DNA of 64,000 bases from JAEUNJ01 sp052035955 (GCA_052035955.1 JBPOHD010000029.1:20492-84491), one strand, 5' to 3'; shown: positions 43,343 to 53,638, numbered from the stretch's first letter. A program made the numbers and translations. The notes: generated from the letters alone by a model not told the origin.

Positions 43343-44644
43343 TCAGCTCGCCTGCCGGCAATGGCTCTCGCGGGCGAAGAGGATCAGCACCATGCCGGCG
43401 CAGAGGGCCGCGAAGATCAGCGAGAAGCCGGCCCGATAGGCCGCCGCATCGTAGACGCGGGCGCCGGCCGCCAGGGCCCCGGACCAGTGGCGGTCGAGCA
43501 GCCAGCCGACGCCGGGCTGGAGCAGCATGCCACCCATCAGGGGCCCCATGTTGCAGACGCCCGAGGCCGTCCCCGTGAGGGCCAGCGGCAGCGACTCCTT
43601 GGCCCAGGCGAAGCCGATGATGATGTTGGCGGAACCCAGGCCGGCGACGACCAGCAGCGCCACCAGGACGGGCAGCGGCGCCCCGGCGTAGAAGACCGCC
43701 GCCCAGGCGGCCAGGGCGACGGCGGCGGAGGCGACGTAGAGGGGCTTGCGGCGCCCCCGGCGGGTGGACCAGTTGCCGAGCAGCGGACCGCCCACGGCCC
43801 AGGACACCAGCAGCACGGAAGTGACGAGGGCCGCCGCCTTGGCATCCAGCCCATGCACCTGGCGCAGGTAGGGCACGCCCCAGAGGCCGCCGAAGGTCAG
43901 GACGGCGCCGGAGAAGCCCACCGGCACCAGGGTCAGGATCCACACGTTGCGATAGGAGAGGACGCGGGCCAGCCCCTCGAGGACCGGTGGCCGGCCGCCG
44001 CCGTGGCTTTCCGGCGGCGCGTGGCTGGCCAGCCCGCGGTCGGCCGGGTCGTCGCGCACGTGCCACCAGGTCGCCAGGCAGAGCAGGCCGGTGAGGGCGG
44101 CGCTGACGCCCATCACCGGGCGCCAGCCGAAAGCCTCCACGAGGGCGCGCAGCGGCACGCCGGCGATGACGCCGCCGACCACGCCCATGGCCAGGGCCAT
44201 TCCGGAGACCAGGGCATAGCGGCCGGGGGGAAACCAGTGGCTGGCCAGCTTGAGCATGGAGACGAAGGCCACCGCCACCGAAGCGCCGATGAGCAGTCGG
44301 CCGGCCGAGGCCCAGGCCAGGGTCGGCGCGTAGGCGAAGAGGGCCGTGCCCATGGCCGCCACGCCGCCGCCCAGGGTCAGCAGGCGGCGCGGTCCCCAGC
44401 GGTCGGCAATGACGCCGGTCGGCACCTGCATCACCACGTATGCATAGAAATAGAAGGCCGAGAGGTTGCCGAGGCCTGCGGCGCCGATGGCGAAGTCGGC
44501 CATCAGCCGGTCGGTGATCACCGCCGGCGCGACCCGCTGGTAGAAGGCGATCAGGTAGAGCAGGGCCCCGAGGCCCCAGACCGACCAGGCGAGGGCCGCC
44601 GATGGCGCCCTCCCGGAGCCGGCCGCCGGCTGCCCCGTGGTCAT
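43343..44644 (-). CDS. Major facilitator superfamily transporter
   Basis: The 433-residue protein has 12 predicted helices with the loop motif GVIADRWGPRRLLTLGG between helices 2 and 3 and a related VSWAVGGPLLGNWSTRRGRR in the second half. It resembles the ACS/D-galactonate or glycerol-3-phosphate-type MFS families, and the substrate cannot be deduced. It lies seven bases after a TlpA-like gene and converges on the HD-GYP gene. Confidence 0.88.
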   Translation of the reverse strand: MTTGQPAAGSGRAPSAALAWSVWGLGALLYLIAFYQRVAPAVITDRLMADFAIGAAGLGNLSAFYFYAYVVMQVPTGVIADRWGPRRLLTLGGGVAAMGTALFAYAPTLAWASAGRLLIGASVAVAFVSMLKLASHWFPPGRYALVSGMALAMGVVGGVIAGVPLRALVEAFGWRPVMGVSAALTGLLCLATWWHVRDDPADRGLASHAPPESHGGGRPPVLEGLARVLSYRNVWILTLVPVGFSGAVLTFGGLWGVPYLRQVHGLDAKAAALVTSVLLVSWAVGGPLLGNWSTRRGRRKPLYVASAAVALAAWAAVFYAGAPLPVLVALLVVAGLGSANIIIGFAWAKESLPLALTGTASGVCNMGPLMGGMLLQPGVGWLLDRHWSGALAAGARVYDAAAYRAGFSLIFAALCAGMVLILFARESHCRQAS

Positions 44645-44651
44645 CGTCCGC

Positions 44652-45185
44652 TCAGTCCGGGAAGCGCTGCGCCCACCAGAGGCGGGCCCGCAGGCCGAAT
44701 TCGGTGGCGTAGCCGACGACGCGGAAACGGACCCGGCCCGAGGGATCGACGACGAAATGGGTGGGCACGCCGCGCACGCGCCAGTTCTCCGTCATGCGGC
44801 CATCCGCGTCCACCAGGGTCGGGAAGAATCGGCCGCTCTCCCGCTGGTGGCCGGCGACCGCCGCCGCGTCGCCGGACTGCATCGCCACCGCCAGCATCGG
44901 CCAATCGCCGGCGACGGCGGCCAGGTTGCCGGCCTCGGCCTTGCACACCGGGCACCAGGTGGCCCAGAAGGCGACCAGCACCGGGCGGCCGCCCGAAACC
45001 CTCAGGCTCTCGGGGAGGGTGACCGGCCGGCCATCGAGCAGAAGGCCCTCCAGGGGCGGCGCGAGGCCGTCCGGCAGGTCCCGGGTCTGGAAGAGCATGA
45101 CCGCCGCCACCAGGGCGAAGACGAGCAATGCCTCCAGCATCCAGCGCCGCCAGCCGCGCAGCGTCGGGCGAACCGCGGTCAGCAC
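44652..45185 (-). CDS. TlpA-like membrane-anchored thioredoxin-fold protein
   Basis: The 177-residue protein has one N-terminal membrane segment (LEALLVFALVAAVMLFQ) and a thioredoxin fold with active site WATWCPVCKAE, a cis-Pro region GVPTHFVVDPSGRV and a GHQRESGRFFPTLVD segment. It resembles the redoxin domain of ScsD/TlpA, thiol-disulfide reductases facing the periplasm. I chose the GTG at 45185, which overlaps the rhodanese stop by seven bases. An ATG at 45140 would start directly at the membrane segment. It should be co-transcribed with the rhodanese and MFS genes. Confidence 0.87.
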   Translation of the reverse strand: MLTAVRPTLRGWRRWMLEALLVFALVAAVMLFQTRDLPDGLAPPLEGLLLDGRPVTLPESLRVSGGRPVLVAFWATWCPVCKAEAGNLAAVAGDWPMLAVAMQSGDAAAVAGHQRESGRFFPTLVDADGRMTENWRVRGVPTHFVVDPSGRVRFRVVGYATEFGLRARLWWAQRFPD

Positions 45186-45571
45186 TGCTCCCAGGGCAGC
45201 CGGTCGCAGCGCCAGCCGCTGACCGAGCCCCGGTGGTGGTCGTCGTCCAGCTCGCCCTCGAAGCCGTGCAGCACGTTGAAGACCTGGGTGAACCCGGACG
45301 CTTCCAGGGCATTGCCGGCGTCGACCGAGCGATTGCCGCTGCGGCAGATGAGGACCACCGGCCGGTCGTGGGTATGGCCGGCCAGCTTCTTCACCTCGCC
45401 GACGAAGTGCGGGTTGATCTCCCAGTCGGGGCCGTCGTTCCAGGACACGTGCAGCGCCCCCACCGGATGGCCGACGAAGAGGAATTCCATTTCGCTGCGG
45501 CAGTCGATGAACAGGGCTTTCGGATTGTGGTGCAGGAAGTCGAAGGCTTCCTTGGGCGTCAGGTGGTTCAT
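45179..45571 (-). CDS. Rhodanese-like domain protein
   Basis: The 130-residue single rhodanese domain has LFIDCRSEMEFLFVGHPVGA, the active-site loop LICRSGNRSVDAG with catalytic Cys, and FTQVFNVLHGFEGELDDDHH. Such proteins transfer sulfane sulphur. A strong GGAGGGG site lies just before the ATG at 45571. A TTG four codons upstream is less likely. It is the first gene of rhodanese-TlpA-MFS. Confidence 0.92.
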   Translation of the reverse strand: MNHLTPKEAFDFLHHNPKALFIDCRSEMEFLFVGHPVGALHVSWNDGPDWEINPHFVGEVKKLAGHTHDRPVVLICRSGNRSVDAGNALEASGFTQVFNVLHGFEGELDDDHHRGSVSGWRCDRLPWEQC

Positions 45572-45616
45572 GGTCCCCTCCAAAACGGCGAGTATAACCA
45601 GCGCCGCGGCGCCGGC

Positions 45617-46955
<1,339 letters not shown>

Positions 46956-46957
<2 letters not shown>

Positions 46958-46992
46958 TATTGGCAGAATTTCCGATGATGTCTGCCGATTAT
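46956..46992. promoter_or_regulatory. Inverted repeat over the start of the sigma-54 activator gene
   Basis: ATTATTGGCAGA (46956-46967) matches the reverse complement of TCTGCCGATTAT (46981-46992) at 10 of 12 positions, with 13 bases between the arms. It overlaps the activator start codon, placing it as a possible operator or upstream activating site for the divergent pair. Confidence 0.5.
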
Positions 46993-47347
46993 GGCGCATT
47001 TTCCCTTCCACGCACCCGGACCGACGGCCTGGAGGGGCCAAAATGGCGGCAAATGCTGGCACCGGCATCCATCGCCGGCCCAGGCACGAAAATTGATTCA
47101 CCCCCCGTGAAGCCGACACACCGGAGTCCTCCTCATCCGTGTCCAGACGTCGGTTCCGCACCCACCGCCGGCCCGTCCGGCGGCACCCTGCCGGAGGGTA
47201 CCTCTCTCTCCTCGCCGGCTCGGGTGGCAACAGGCCCCAACCCCTTGGGCGCGGAACCACCGGTCGTCGGCTTCTTTTTTTTGCCCGTTGCGGCGAGAAT
47301 CCGCGACCCCGCCCATCCCGGACGCGGAACACCGACCCGAGAATCCC
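46958..47347. other. Divergent regulatory region and long leader
   Basis: These 390 bases separate the sigma-54 activator and the anion transporter. Besides the inverted repeat they hold a perfect hairpin CCGCCGG-N5-CCGGCGG near 47167-47185, a bulged stem GCCCCAACCCCTTGGGC (47234-47250) and a run of eight T (47275-47282) about 65 bases before the transporter ATG. I found no clean GG-N10-GC sigma-54 element and no open frame that reads as a gene. Confidence 0.5.
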
Positions 47348-48319
47348 ATGACCCAGACCGCCGCCGGCGAACCCCGCCTCCCCCACCTGCCCGTCTCCAT
47401 CTTCGCCATGGTCATGGGCCTTTCCGGTCTGGCCCTGGCCTGGCAGAAGGCGGCCGACACCCTGGGGACTCCCGCCGCCGTTCCCCTGGTCCTGTTCCTC
47501 CTGGCGGCCCTGGTCTTCGCCCTCCTGGTGGCCATCTACGGCCTCAAGCTGTTGCGCCATCCGGAAGCGGTGGCCGCGGAACTGCGCCATCCCGTGCGCC
47601 TCTCCTTCTTCCCGACCATCTCCATCGGGCTCATCCTGCTGGCGACGGCCGCCCGGCCCCACGACGCCGGCCTGTCCCTGGCCCTCTGGTGGCCGGGCAT
47701 CGCCATCCACCTGGCCTTCACGCTCTACGTGATCAACGCCTGGATCTTCCATGACCGCTTCCAGATCCAGCACAGCAATCCGGCCTGGTTCATCCCCGTG
47801 GTCGGCAACATCCTGGTGCCCCTGGCCGGCGTCCCCCACGGCCATCCGGAGATCTCCTGGTTCTTCTTCAGCCTCGGCCTGGTCTTCTGGCCCGTGCTGA
47901 TGACCGTCATCGTCTACCGGCTGGTCTTCCATCCGGCCCTGCCGGCCAAGCTGCTGCCCACCCTGTTCATCCTCGTCGCGCCGCCGGCCGTCGGCTTCCT
48001 GTCCTACGTGAGGCTCGCCGGCGGCATCGACGCCTTCGCCCGCGTCCTGTTCCATTTCGGGCTCTTCCTGACCCTCTTCCTGACCGTCCAGGCGCCGCGC
48101 TTCCTCCGCCTCAAGTTCTTCCTGTCCTGGTGGGCCTACTCCTTCCCCGTGGCCGCCATGACCACGGCAACCCTGGTCATGGCCGAAGCCACGGGCGAGC
48201 CTTTCCTGCACGGCCTCGCCGTGCTGCTCCTCGCCCTGCTGAGCCTGCTGCTGGCCATACTGACCGGACGCACCGCCCTGGCCGTCCGCCGCGGCGAGAT
48301 CTGCGTCCCCGAGGAGTAG
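47348..48319 (+). CDS. SLAC1/TDT-family anion transporter
   Basis: The 323-residue membrane protein has ten predicted helices arranged as in TehA/SLAC1: it starts LPVSIFAMVMGLSGLALAWQ, with HLAFTLYVINAWIFHDRFQI, HSNPAWFIPVVGNILVPLAG and LKFFLSWWAYSFPVAAMTTAT. The family conducts anions such as chloride, nitrate, malate or sulphite. TehA was named for tellurite resistance. The substrate here is unknown. The ATG at 47348 gives the usual short cytoplasmic N-terminus. It is likely controlled by the divergent sigma-54 activator. Confidence 0.88.
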   Translation: MTQTAAGEPRLPHLPVSIFAMVMGLSGLALAWQKAADTLGTPAAVPLVLFLLAALVFALLVAIYGLKLLRHPEAVAAELRHPVRLSFFPTISIGLILLATAARPHDAGLSLALWWPGIAIHLAFTLYVINAWIFHDRFQIQHSNPAWFIPVVGNILVPLAGVPHGHPEISWFFFSLGLVFWPVLMTVIVYRLVFHPALPAKLLPTLFILVAPPAVGFLSYVRLAGGIDAFARVLFHFGLFLTLFLTVQAPRFLRLKFFLSWWAYSFPVAAMTTATLVMAEATGEPFLHGLAVLLLALLSLLLAILTGRTALAVRRGEICVPEE

Positions 48320-48367
48320 CGCAGGCCGCCGCCGGCCGAGGCGGGCCGGGGTCGGACGCCCGTCTGC

Positions 48368-48376
48368 TGGTATGCT
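48368..48376 (+). promoter_or_regulatory. Extended -10 element for the duplicated-HD gene
   Basis: TGGTATGCT fits an extended -10 (TGn-TATnnT) 37 bases before the ATG at 48414. It also argues against an upstream start at 48372, which would lie inside the promoter. Confidence 0.45.
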
Positions 48377-48413
48377 CCCCGGTTCCAGCCGGCCTGGGGG
48401 AGGGAGCGGCCCG

Positions 48414-49634
48414 ATGTCCATCAAGATCGACCTGAAGAGCGCCGTCCTGGCCCTGTCCGACGCCCTGGACCTGGTCGGCGTCAATGATTTCCAGCACGGC
48501 AAGCGGGTCGCCGTCATGGCACGGGAAGTGGGGCAGCTGCTCGGCCTGCCGGCGCGCCGCCTCGACGACCTCTTCTGCGCCGGCCTGCTGCACGACCTGG
48601 GAGTCTCCTGCACCACGGAACAGCAGCGCCTGGCCTGGGAATGGGACTGGGCCGGCCGCGACGCCCACTGCCGCCGCGGCCACGACCTGCTGCGCCCCTT
48701 CGCCCACCTGTCGCGGCTCGCCGAGATCATCCGCTACCACCACACGCCGTGGCCGGACCTGCCCGACTTCCTGTCCCCCGAGGATGCCCTGGCCACCAAC
48801 CTGATCCTCCTCGCCGACCGGGTGGATGCCCTGCTGCTGCAACGCGGCCTGGAGAACCCCCTGGTGCTGCGCGAAGGCATCTGCGCCGAAGTCGGCGCCA
48901 TGGCCGGGCGCGAACTCGATGCCGAGGTGGTCCGGGCCTTCCGGGGCGCCGCCACCCGGGAAGCCTTCTGGATCGGCCTGGCGCCGCGCCATGTGTTGCG
49001 CTACCTCGCGGACATGGCCCTTCCCGAATGGCGCATTACCATCGAGTTCCCCCAGTTCCGCCACGTGGCCCGGCTGGTGTCGAGCATCGTCGATGCCAAG
49101 AGCCCCTTCACGGCCTCCCATTCCATGGGCGTGGCCCAGCTCGCCCGGCACCTCGGCGAACGTGCCGGGCTGGACCCGGATGCCGTCTTCCAGGTCGAGG
49201 TCGCCGGACTGATGCATGACGTCGGCAAGCTCTGCGTGCCGGACGAGATCGTCGAAAAGCCGGCGCGGCTCACCGCCATGGAGTTCTCGGTCATGGAAAG
49301 GCACAGCTTCGAGACCTACCAGATCCTGCGCCACATCCCGGGCATGGAAACCATCGCCGAGTGGGCGGCCTTCCACCACGAGGCCCTGAACGGCCGCGGC
49401 TACCCCTTCCGCCACGGCGCCGACCGGCTCCACGCCGAAGCGCGCATCGTCGCCGTCGCCGACGTCTTCCAGGCCCTGTCCCAGACCCGGCCCTACCGGG
49501 GCGCCCATCCGCCCGAGGAGATCCCGCGGGTCTTGGACGATTTCGTCGCCCGGGGCGTCCTCGACCCCGACCTGGTGGACCTGGCCTGCGGCGACCTGGA
49601 TGCCTGCTGGCGGGCGGCGACGCTGACCCCCTGA
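48414..49634 (+). CDS. Tandem HD / HD-GYP domain protein
   Basis: The 406-residue protein has two HD domains. The first (about 20-190) keeps CAGLLHDLGVS and RYHHTPWPD but has no GYP motif. The second (about 215-400) is HD-GYP-like: SHSMGVAQLARHLGE, AGLMHDVGKLCVPDEIVEKP, FHHEALNGRGYPF and VADVFQALSQTRPYRG. In the last motif the usual HHExxDGxGYP has Asn in place of Asp. A GGGGGAGGGAG site stands before the ATG at 48414. The role is probably c-di-GMP hydrolysis or binding. It converges on cheD. Confidence 0.88.
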   Translation: MSIKIDLKSAVLALSDALDLVGVNDFQHGKRVAVMAREVGQLLGLPARRLDDLFCAGLLHDLGVSCTTEQQRLAWEWDWAGRDAHCRRGHDLLRPFAHLSRLAEIIRYHHTPWPDLPDFLSPEDALATNLILLADRVDALLLQRGLENPLVLREGICAEVGAMAGRELDAEVVRAFRGAATREAFWIGLAPRHVLRYLADMALPEWRITIEFPQFRHVARLVSSIVDAKSPFTASHSMGVAQLARHLGERAGLDPDAVFQVEVAGLMHDVGKLCVPDEIVEKPARLTAMEFSVMERHSFETYQILRHIPGMETIAEWAAFHHEALNGRGYPFRHGADRLHAEARIVAVADVFQALSQTRPYRGAHPPEEIPRVLDDFVARGVLDPDLVDLACGDLDACWRAATLTP

Positions 49635-49639
49635 GCCGG

Positions 49640-49657
49640 CGCCGCCCGGGGGCGGCG
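49640..49657. terminator. Hairpin between converging HD-GYP and cheD genes
   Basis: A GC-only stem (CGCCGCC / GGCGGCG around CGGG) fills the 24-base gap between the two stop codons. There is no T-run, so terminator function is only suggested by position. Confidence 0.35.
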
Positions 49658-49658
49658 G

Positions 49659-50321
49659 TCAGAACAGCTCGATGTCGCCGGAGACGGGCTTCTCGGCGAT
49701 GCTCTCCACGTACTTGCGTTCCTGGCTGGCGATCAGGTTGGCGTGCAGCGAACGCAGGCGCTTGACGCGGACCTTCCCGGTGGCCGGGAAGTAGAGGACG
49801 ATGCGGGGGAAGATCTCGCCCACGTCCTCGGCCGCGACCTTGAGGCCCTCGGCCTTCAGGTAGTCGCGGACGAAGGCGATGTTGCGCCGCCCCACGTCGG
49901 TCATGTTCTCCAGGATGCGGCCGCCGCCGAACACCTTCACCTCCAGGTTCTCCCGCCGGCCGCCGTTCTTCATGATGGCGTTGATCAGGTGTTCCATCGC
50001 GAAATTGCCGTAACGGGTGGCGGCGCCCAGCCCCGTGGCCTTCCAGTCGTCGGGATCGGCATTGGCGTTCTGGGGCAACATGAAGTGGTTCATGCCCCCG
50101 ATGCCGGTCAGGCGGTCGCGGATGCAGGCGGAGATGCAGGACCCGAGCGTCGTGTATATGCCTTCCTCGGAGCGCGTCACGTAATACTCCCCCGGAAGGA
50201 TGCGGGCGGCATAGGCGCCGTAGCTGTTGTGCCAGCCCCGCTTGACGTGCTCGAAGCCGGACAGGACGGGCGGCAGGGGCGGGCGCCCGCCGGGGCCGCA
50301 GTCGGCGGCGAGGGCGTTCAT
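49659..50321 (-). CDS. cheD: Chemoreceptor glutamine deamidase CheD
   Basis: The 220-residue protein has the CheD active-site region: TTLGSCISACIRD with the catalytic Cys and GIGGMNHFMLP with the catalytic His. VKVFGGGRILENM and RNIAFVRDYLKAEGL follow. CheD deamidates Gln residues in chemoreceptors. No other che gene is nearby, but PilJ and the CZB receptor are possible clients. The ATG at 50321 overlaps the HDOD gene stop (ATGA), so the two are coupled. Confidence 0.92.
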   Translation of the reverse strand: MNALAADCGPGGRPPLPPVLSGFEHVKRGWHNSYGAYAARILPGEYYVTRSEEGIYTTLGSCISACIRDRLTGIGGMNHFMLPQNANADPDDWKATGLGAATRYGNFAMEHLINAIMKNGGRRENLEVKVFGGGRILENMTDVGRRNIAFVRDYLKAEGLKVAAEDVGEIFPRIVLYFPATGKVRVKRLRSLHANLIASQERKYVESIAEKPVSGDIELF

Positions 50322-51181
50322 TTCCCGCCTCCGAAGAGCTGCTCGACGGCCTCGATGCCCTCCCGCGCCTCGGTCACCGCCGGTTCGATGCAATCCGGTT
50401 CGAGGCCGGTGATCTCCCAGGCGGCCGGATCGATGGGCGCCACCTCGGACGGGTCCAGGCTGCCGATCTCCGCCATCAGGGCGAGGCTGTTGGCCAGGTG
50501 GACCAGGGCCGCCTCCCTCGGATGACGGCGGGCGGACGCCAGATCGTGGTGATGGGCGATGCATTCCTCCAGCAGGGGCGGCAGTTTCCAGGCCCGGGCC
50601 AGCTCGCCGCCCACGGCGGAATGGTCGTAGCCGAGGACCTGCCTTTCCGCCTCGGGGATGGGGATCTCGTCGCCGCTGTCGAGGACCAGCGTCAGGGCCT
50701 CGGTGGCCTGGGCCGGCAGGCGGTTGAAGACGATCAGCTCGCCGATGTCGTGGAGCAGGCCGGCGGTGAACAGGGCGTCCGGGTCGGCCCGCCTGGCGAT
50801 GCGGGCCAGGTGGCGGGCGATCAGGGCGCAGAACAGGCTGTGGCGCCAGAAGTTCTTCATGGACACCAGCTCGTTGGGCAACCGCTCGAAGCTGCTCGCC
50901 ACCGACATGGCCAGGGCCAGGTGGCGGATCTGTGCGGTGCCGATGACCGTCACCGCCCGGGCGACGGTGGCGACCTGGCCGCTGAAGCCGTAGAGGGCGC
51001 TGTTGGCCACCTGGAGCAGGCGGGCCGAGAAGGACGGATCCTGGCTGGCGGCGCGGGCGATGTCGGTGGCGGAACTGTCCGGGTCGTCCACCAGCCGGGT
51101 GATGCGCAGATAGACATCCGGCAGGGTCACCAGGCCGCTGATGTCCTTCACCAGTTCGGCGGGGGTCGGGGTCGGGGGCAT
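50318..51181 (-). CDS. HDOD domain protein
   Basis: The 287-residue protein is one HDOD domain: LPDVYLRITRLVDDPDSSA, ILSLANSALYG-type LLQVANSALYGFSG, VTVIGTAQIRHLALAMSVA, and GLLHDIGELIVFNRL with the HD pair. HDOD proteins lack proven enzyme activity and often act in motility and c-di-GMP signalling. Coupling with cheD and location among HD-GYP genes support that. A CATGGG start at 51181 is clear. The divergent neighbour is a serine hydrolase. Confidence 0.9.
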   Translation of the reverse strand: MPPTPTPAELVKDISGLVTLPDVYLRITRLVDDPDSSATDIARAASQDPSFSARLLQVANSALYGFSGQVATVARAVTVIGTAQIRHLALAMSVASSFERLPNELVSMKNFWRHSLFCALIARHLARIARRADPDALFTAGLLHDIGELIVFNRLPAQATEALTLVLDSGDEIPIPEAERQVLGYDHSAVGGELARAWKLPPLLEECIAHHHDLASARRHPREAALVHLANSLALMAEIGSLDPSEVAPIDPAAWEITGLEPDCIEPAVTEAREGIEAVEQLFGGGK

Positions 51182-51291
51182 GGGCCCTACTTTACTCGCC
51201 TGGCGGGCCGGAGACCGCTCGCAGCGACCAGGGATTGACGCCGCCGGCCGGTGGTAAGCTCGGCGCTCTCCGATCCGAGGGCAGTCCCGCC

Positions 51292-52476
51292 ATGAACAGC
51301 GAACAACCCGTCTTCACGGACGCCGGCCTGGAAAGGCTTTGCGGCAAGGTGCAGGCCGACGTCGATGCCGGACGCATCCCCGGCGCCGTGTTCCTGGTTG
51401 CCGACCGGCGGCGCACGGTGGTCGAGCGCGCCATCGGCCGCCAGGCGCCCGGCGAAGCGCGGCCCATGGGCCTGGACAGCATCTTCCGCATCTACTCGAT
51501 GACCAAGCCCCTGGTCTCCGTCGGCATCATGATGCTGGTCGAGGAGGGGCGCCTGCTGATCGGCGATCCGGTGGCGAAGTACCTGCCCGAGCTGGCCGGC
51601 CTGCGGGTGGGGATGGAAGAGGCGGGGGACGACGGCCCCGGGCTGCGCCTCGAACCGGTCCGGCAGGAGATCACGGTGCAGGACCTGTTGCGCCACACCT
51701 CGGGGATCACCTACGGCTTCTTCGGCGACTCCCTGGTCAAGCGGGCTTACGTCGCGGCCGGGGTCGAGTCCCGGCACCTGGACAACGACGAACTGCTGCG
51801 CCGCCTGGGCGACCTGCCCCTGGCCTACCAGCCGGGCACGGTCTGGGAGTACGGCCGCTCCACCGACGTCCTCGGGGCCCTCCTCGAGCGTCTCTCCGGC
51901 GAGGACCTGGAAGCCTTCCTGCGCCGGCGCATCCTGGCTCCGCTGGGCATGGACGACACCGCCTTCTCGGTGCCGGCCCCGGAGCTGCACCGGATCGCCG
52001 AAGCCTTCGCCACGGACCCGGTGAACGGGGTTCCGGTCTCGCTCATCGACGTTCGCCAGCGGCCGAGCTTCCTGTCCGGCGGCGGCGGCCTGGTCTCCAC
52101 CGTCCATGACTACCTGCGCTTCGCCCGCCTGCTGCTCGCCGGCGGCAGCCTGGACGGCGTGCGACTGCTCGCCCCCCGTACCCTCGCCTTCATGGCCAGC
52201 GACCACCTGGGCGGCCTCCCCCTGGCCCGCAGCGGGGCCAGCTACCTGCCCGGCCCGGGCTACGGCTTCGGCCTCGGCTTCTCCGTGCGCCTGGCCGCCG
52301 GCGAGGCATTGACGCCGGGCAATGTCGGCGATTTCAACTGGAGCGGCCTGGGCGGCACCTACTTCTGGGTGGACCCGGTGGCCGGCTTCACCGCCCTGTG
52401 GATGATGCAGGCACCGGAGCAGCGGGCCCACTACCGGCAGTTGTTCCGGAACCTGGTTTACGGGGCCCTGGACTGA
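51292..52476 (+). CDS. Class C beta-lactamase-like serine hydrolase/esterase
   Basis: The 394-residue protein has the SxxK motif S69-M-T-K72 in FRIYSMTKPLVS, a Tyr motif in VWEYGRSTDVLG and a late WSGLGGTYFWVDP segment in place of a KTG box. This pattern is typical of family VIII carboxylesterases (EstB-like) rather than true beta-lactamases. No signal peptide is visible, so it is probably cytoplasmic. A GGTAAGCT element (51253-51260) may be part of its -10. No antibiotic-resistance role is implied. Confidence 0.88.
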   Translation: MNSEQPVFTDAGLERLCGKVQADVDAGRIPGAVFLVADRRRTVVERAIGRQAPGEARPMGLDSIFRIYSMTKPLVSVGIMMLVEEGRLLIGDPVAKYLPELAGLRVGMEEAGDDGPGLRLEPVRQEITVQDLLRHTSGITYGFFGDSLVKRAYVAAGVESRHLDNDELLRRLGDLPLAYQPGTVWEYGRSTDVLGALLERLSGEDLEAFLRRRILAPLGMDDTAFSVPAPELHRIAEAFATDPVNGVPVSLIDVRQRPSFLSGGGGLVSTVHDYLRFARLLLAGGSLDGVRLLAPRTLAFMASDHLGGLPLARSGASYLPGPGYGFGLGFSVRLAAGEALTPGNVGDFNWSGLGGTYFWVDPVAGFTALWMMQAPEQRAHYRQLFRNLVYGALD

Positions 52477-52631
52477 CCGGCTCCACCCCTGTCGGGGCGA
52501 CCCGCCGGGCGCGGGAGAGGGAGTGGAACCGCCCTTCCGGCCAAAGCGTGCGGGATCGGGCCGGCGGGGGACATGAACGGCGGCGCTCGTCCGTCACGCT
52601 CGGCGAGCGCAGGCCGCGAGCAAAGCCGTCG

Positions 52632-53462
52632 TCATTCCTCGAAGCCCCAGACTTCCCGCAGCAGGCGCGGCAACTGGATGGCGGCGCCGCCGACCAGGGT
52701 GGCGGCGGCCCGGTCGGAAAGCGTCGTCGGCGAGGGATTGATCTCTATCACCGCGGCACCCCGGTGCAACGCCCGGCGCGGCAGACTGGCGGCGGGCTCC
52801 ACTTCGAGGGAACTGCCGATGCAGAGCAGGACGTCGCAGTCATCGGCCGCATCGACGGCGGCGCCGAGCACCGCCGGATCGAGCATCTCGCCGAACCAGA
52901 CGACGGCGGGCCGCAGCAGGGCTCCGCAGCCGGGGCATCGGGGAACGGGACCCTCGCGCACGGTGATGCCGGTGACGTCGTCCCGGGCCGCATAGGGGTC
53001 CCGGGCGTCGGGCCGCGCATACCCGTCGCAGACGTGGCAGACCACCGGATCGCCGGCCCCGAAGACCTCCTCCTCGTCCACGAAGGGCTTCAGCCGGAAC
53101 AGGTTGCCGTGCAGTTCCAGCACGTCCCGGCTGCCCGCCTCCTGGTGGAGGTTGTCGATGTTCTGGGTGATGACGGTGACTTTCGGTACCGCCTCCTGGA
53201 GGCGCGCGACCGCCTTGTGGCCCGCGTTGGGGGCGGCCCGGCGCACCTTGTCGGCCAGATGGACGTGCCAGTCCCAGACGAACTGCGGGTTCTGCCGGAA
53301 GGCCCAGGGGTTGGCCACGTCCATCGGATCGTACTTGGCCCAGAGGCCCTCGAAGCGGTCGCGGAACGTGGGGATGCCGCTTTCGGCCGACATGCCGGCA
53401 CCGGTGAACACGGCGAGATGCCGCGCGTGGCGCAGGCGGCGCAACAGGGATTCCGGCAACAT
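52632..53462 (-). CDS. Sir2-family NAD-dependent protein deacylase
   Basis: The 276-residue sirtuin has the NAD site FTGAGMSAESGIPTFRD, TQNIDNLHQEAG, the catalytic His in LELHGNLFRL, a zinc site of two Cys pairs (CHVCDG and CPGCGA) and IGSSLEVEPAASL. The segment FWxxH-type is replaced by WDWHVHLADK. It removes acyl groups from lysines using NAD+. The ATG at 53462 begins a normal N-terminus (LPESLLRRLRHARHLAV). Confidence 0.93.
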   Translation of the reverse strand: MLPESLLRRLRHARHLAVFTGAGMSAESGIPTFRDRFEGLWAKYDPMDVANPWAFRQNPQFVWDWHVHLADKVRRAAPNAGHKAVARLQEAVPKVTVITQNIDNLHQEAGSRDVLELHGNLFRLKPFVDEEEVFGAGDPVVCHVCDGYARPDARDPYAARDDVTGITVREGPVPRCPGCGALLRPAVVWFGEMLDPAVLGAAVDAADDCDVLLCIGSSLEVEPAASLPRRALHRGAAVIEINPSPTTLSDRAAATLVGGAAIQLPRLLREVWGFEE

Positions 53463-53638
53463 GGTTTCCGATTCATCGGCACCGGGGGACGGTGCCGCTC
53501 CTCCCTGCCAGCATAGACCGGGACGGGGGGCATTTCCAGGATTCCCCGACAGGCCAAAGGCGGCCGGGTCGCGCCATTGGCGCTTCCCCATGCGGATTGC
53601 CGGTAAGCTTGCCGCTTCGGCATCCAGCGGAGTCTTTC

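Noticed and set aside
46958..47347. Sigma-54 promoter in the divergent region
   Set aside because: Several GG/GC pairs were inspected on both strands and none had the exact N10 spacing with TGG and TTGC context.
51292..52476. Beta-lactamase resistance gene
   Set aside because: The KTG box is missing and the Tyr motif fits family VIII esterases. There is also no signal peptide.
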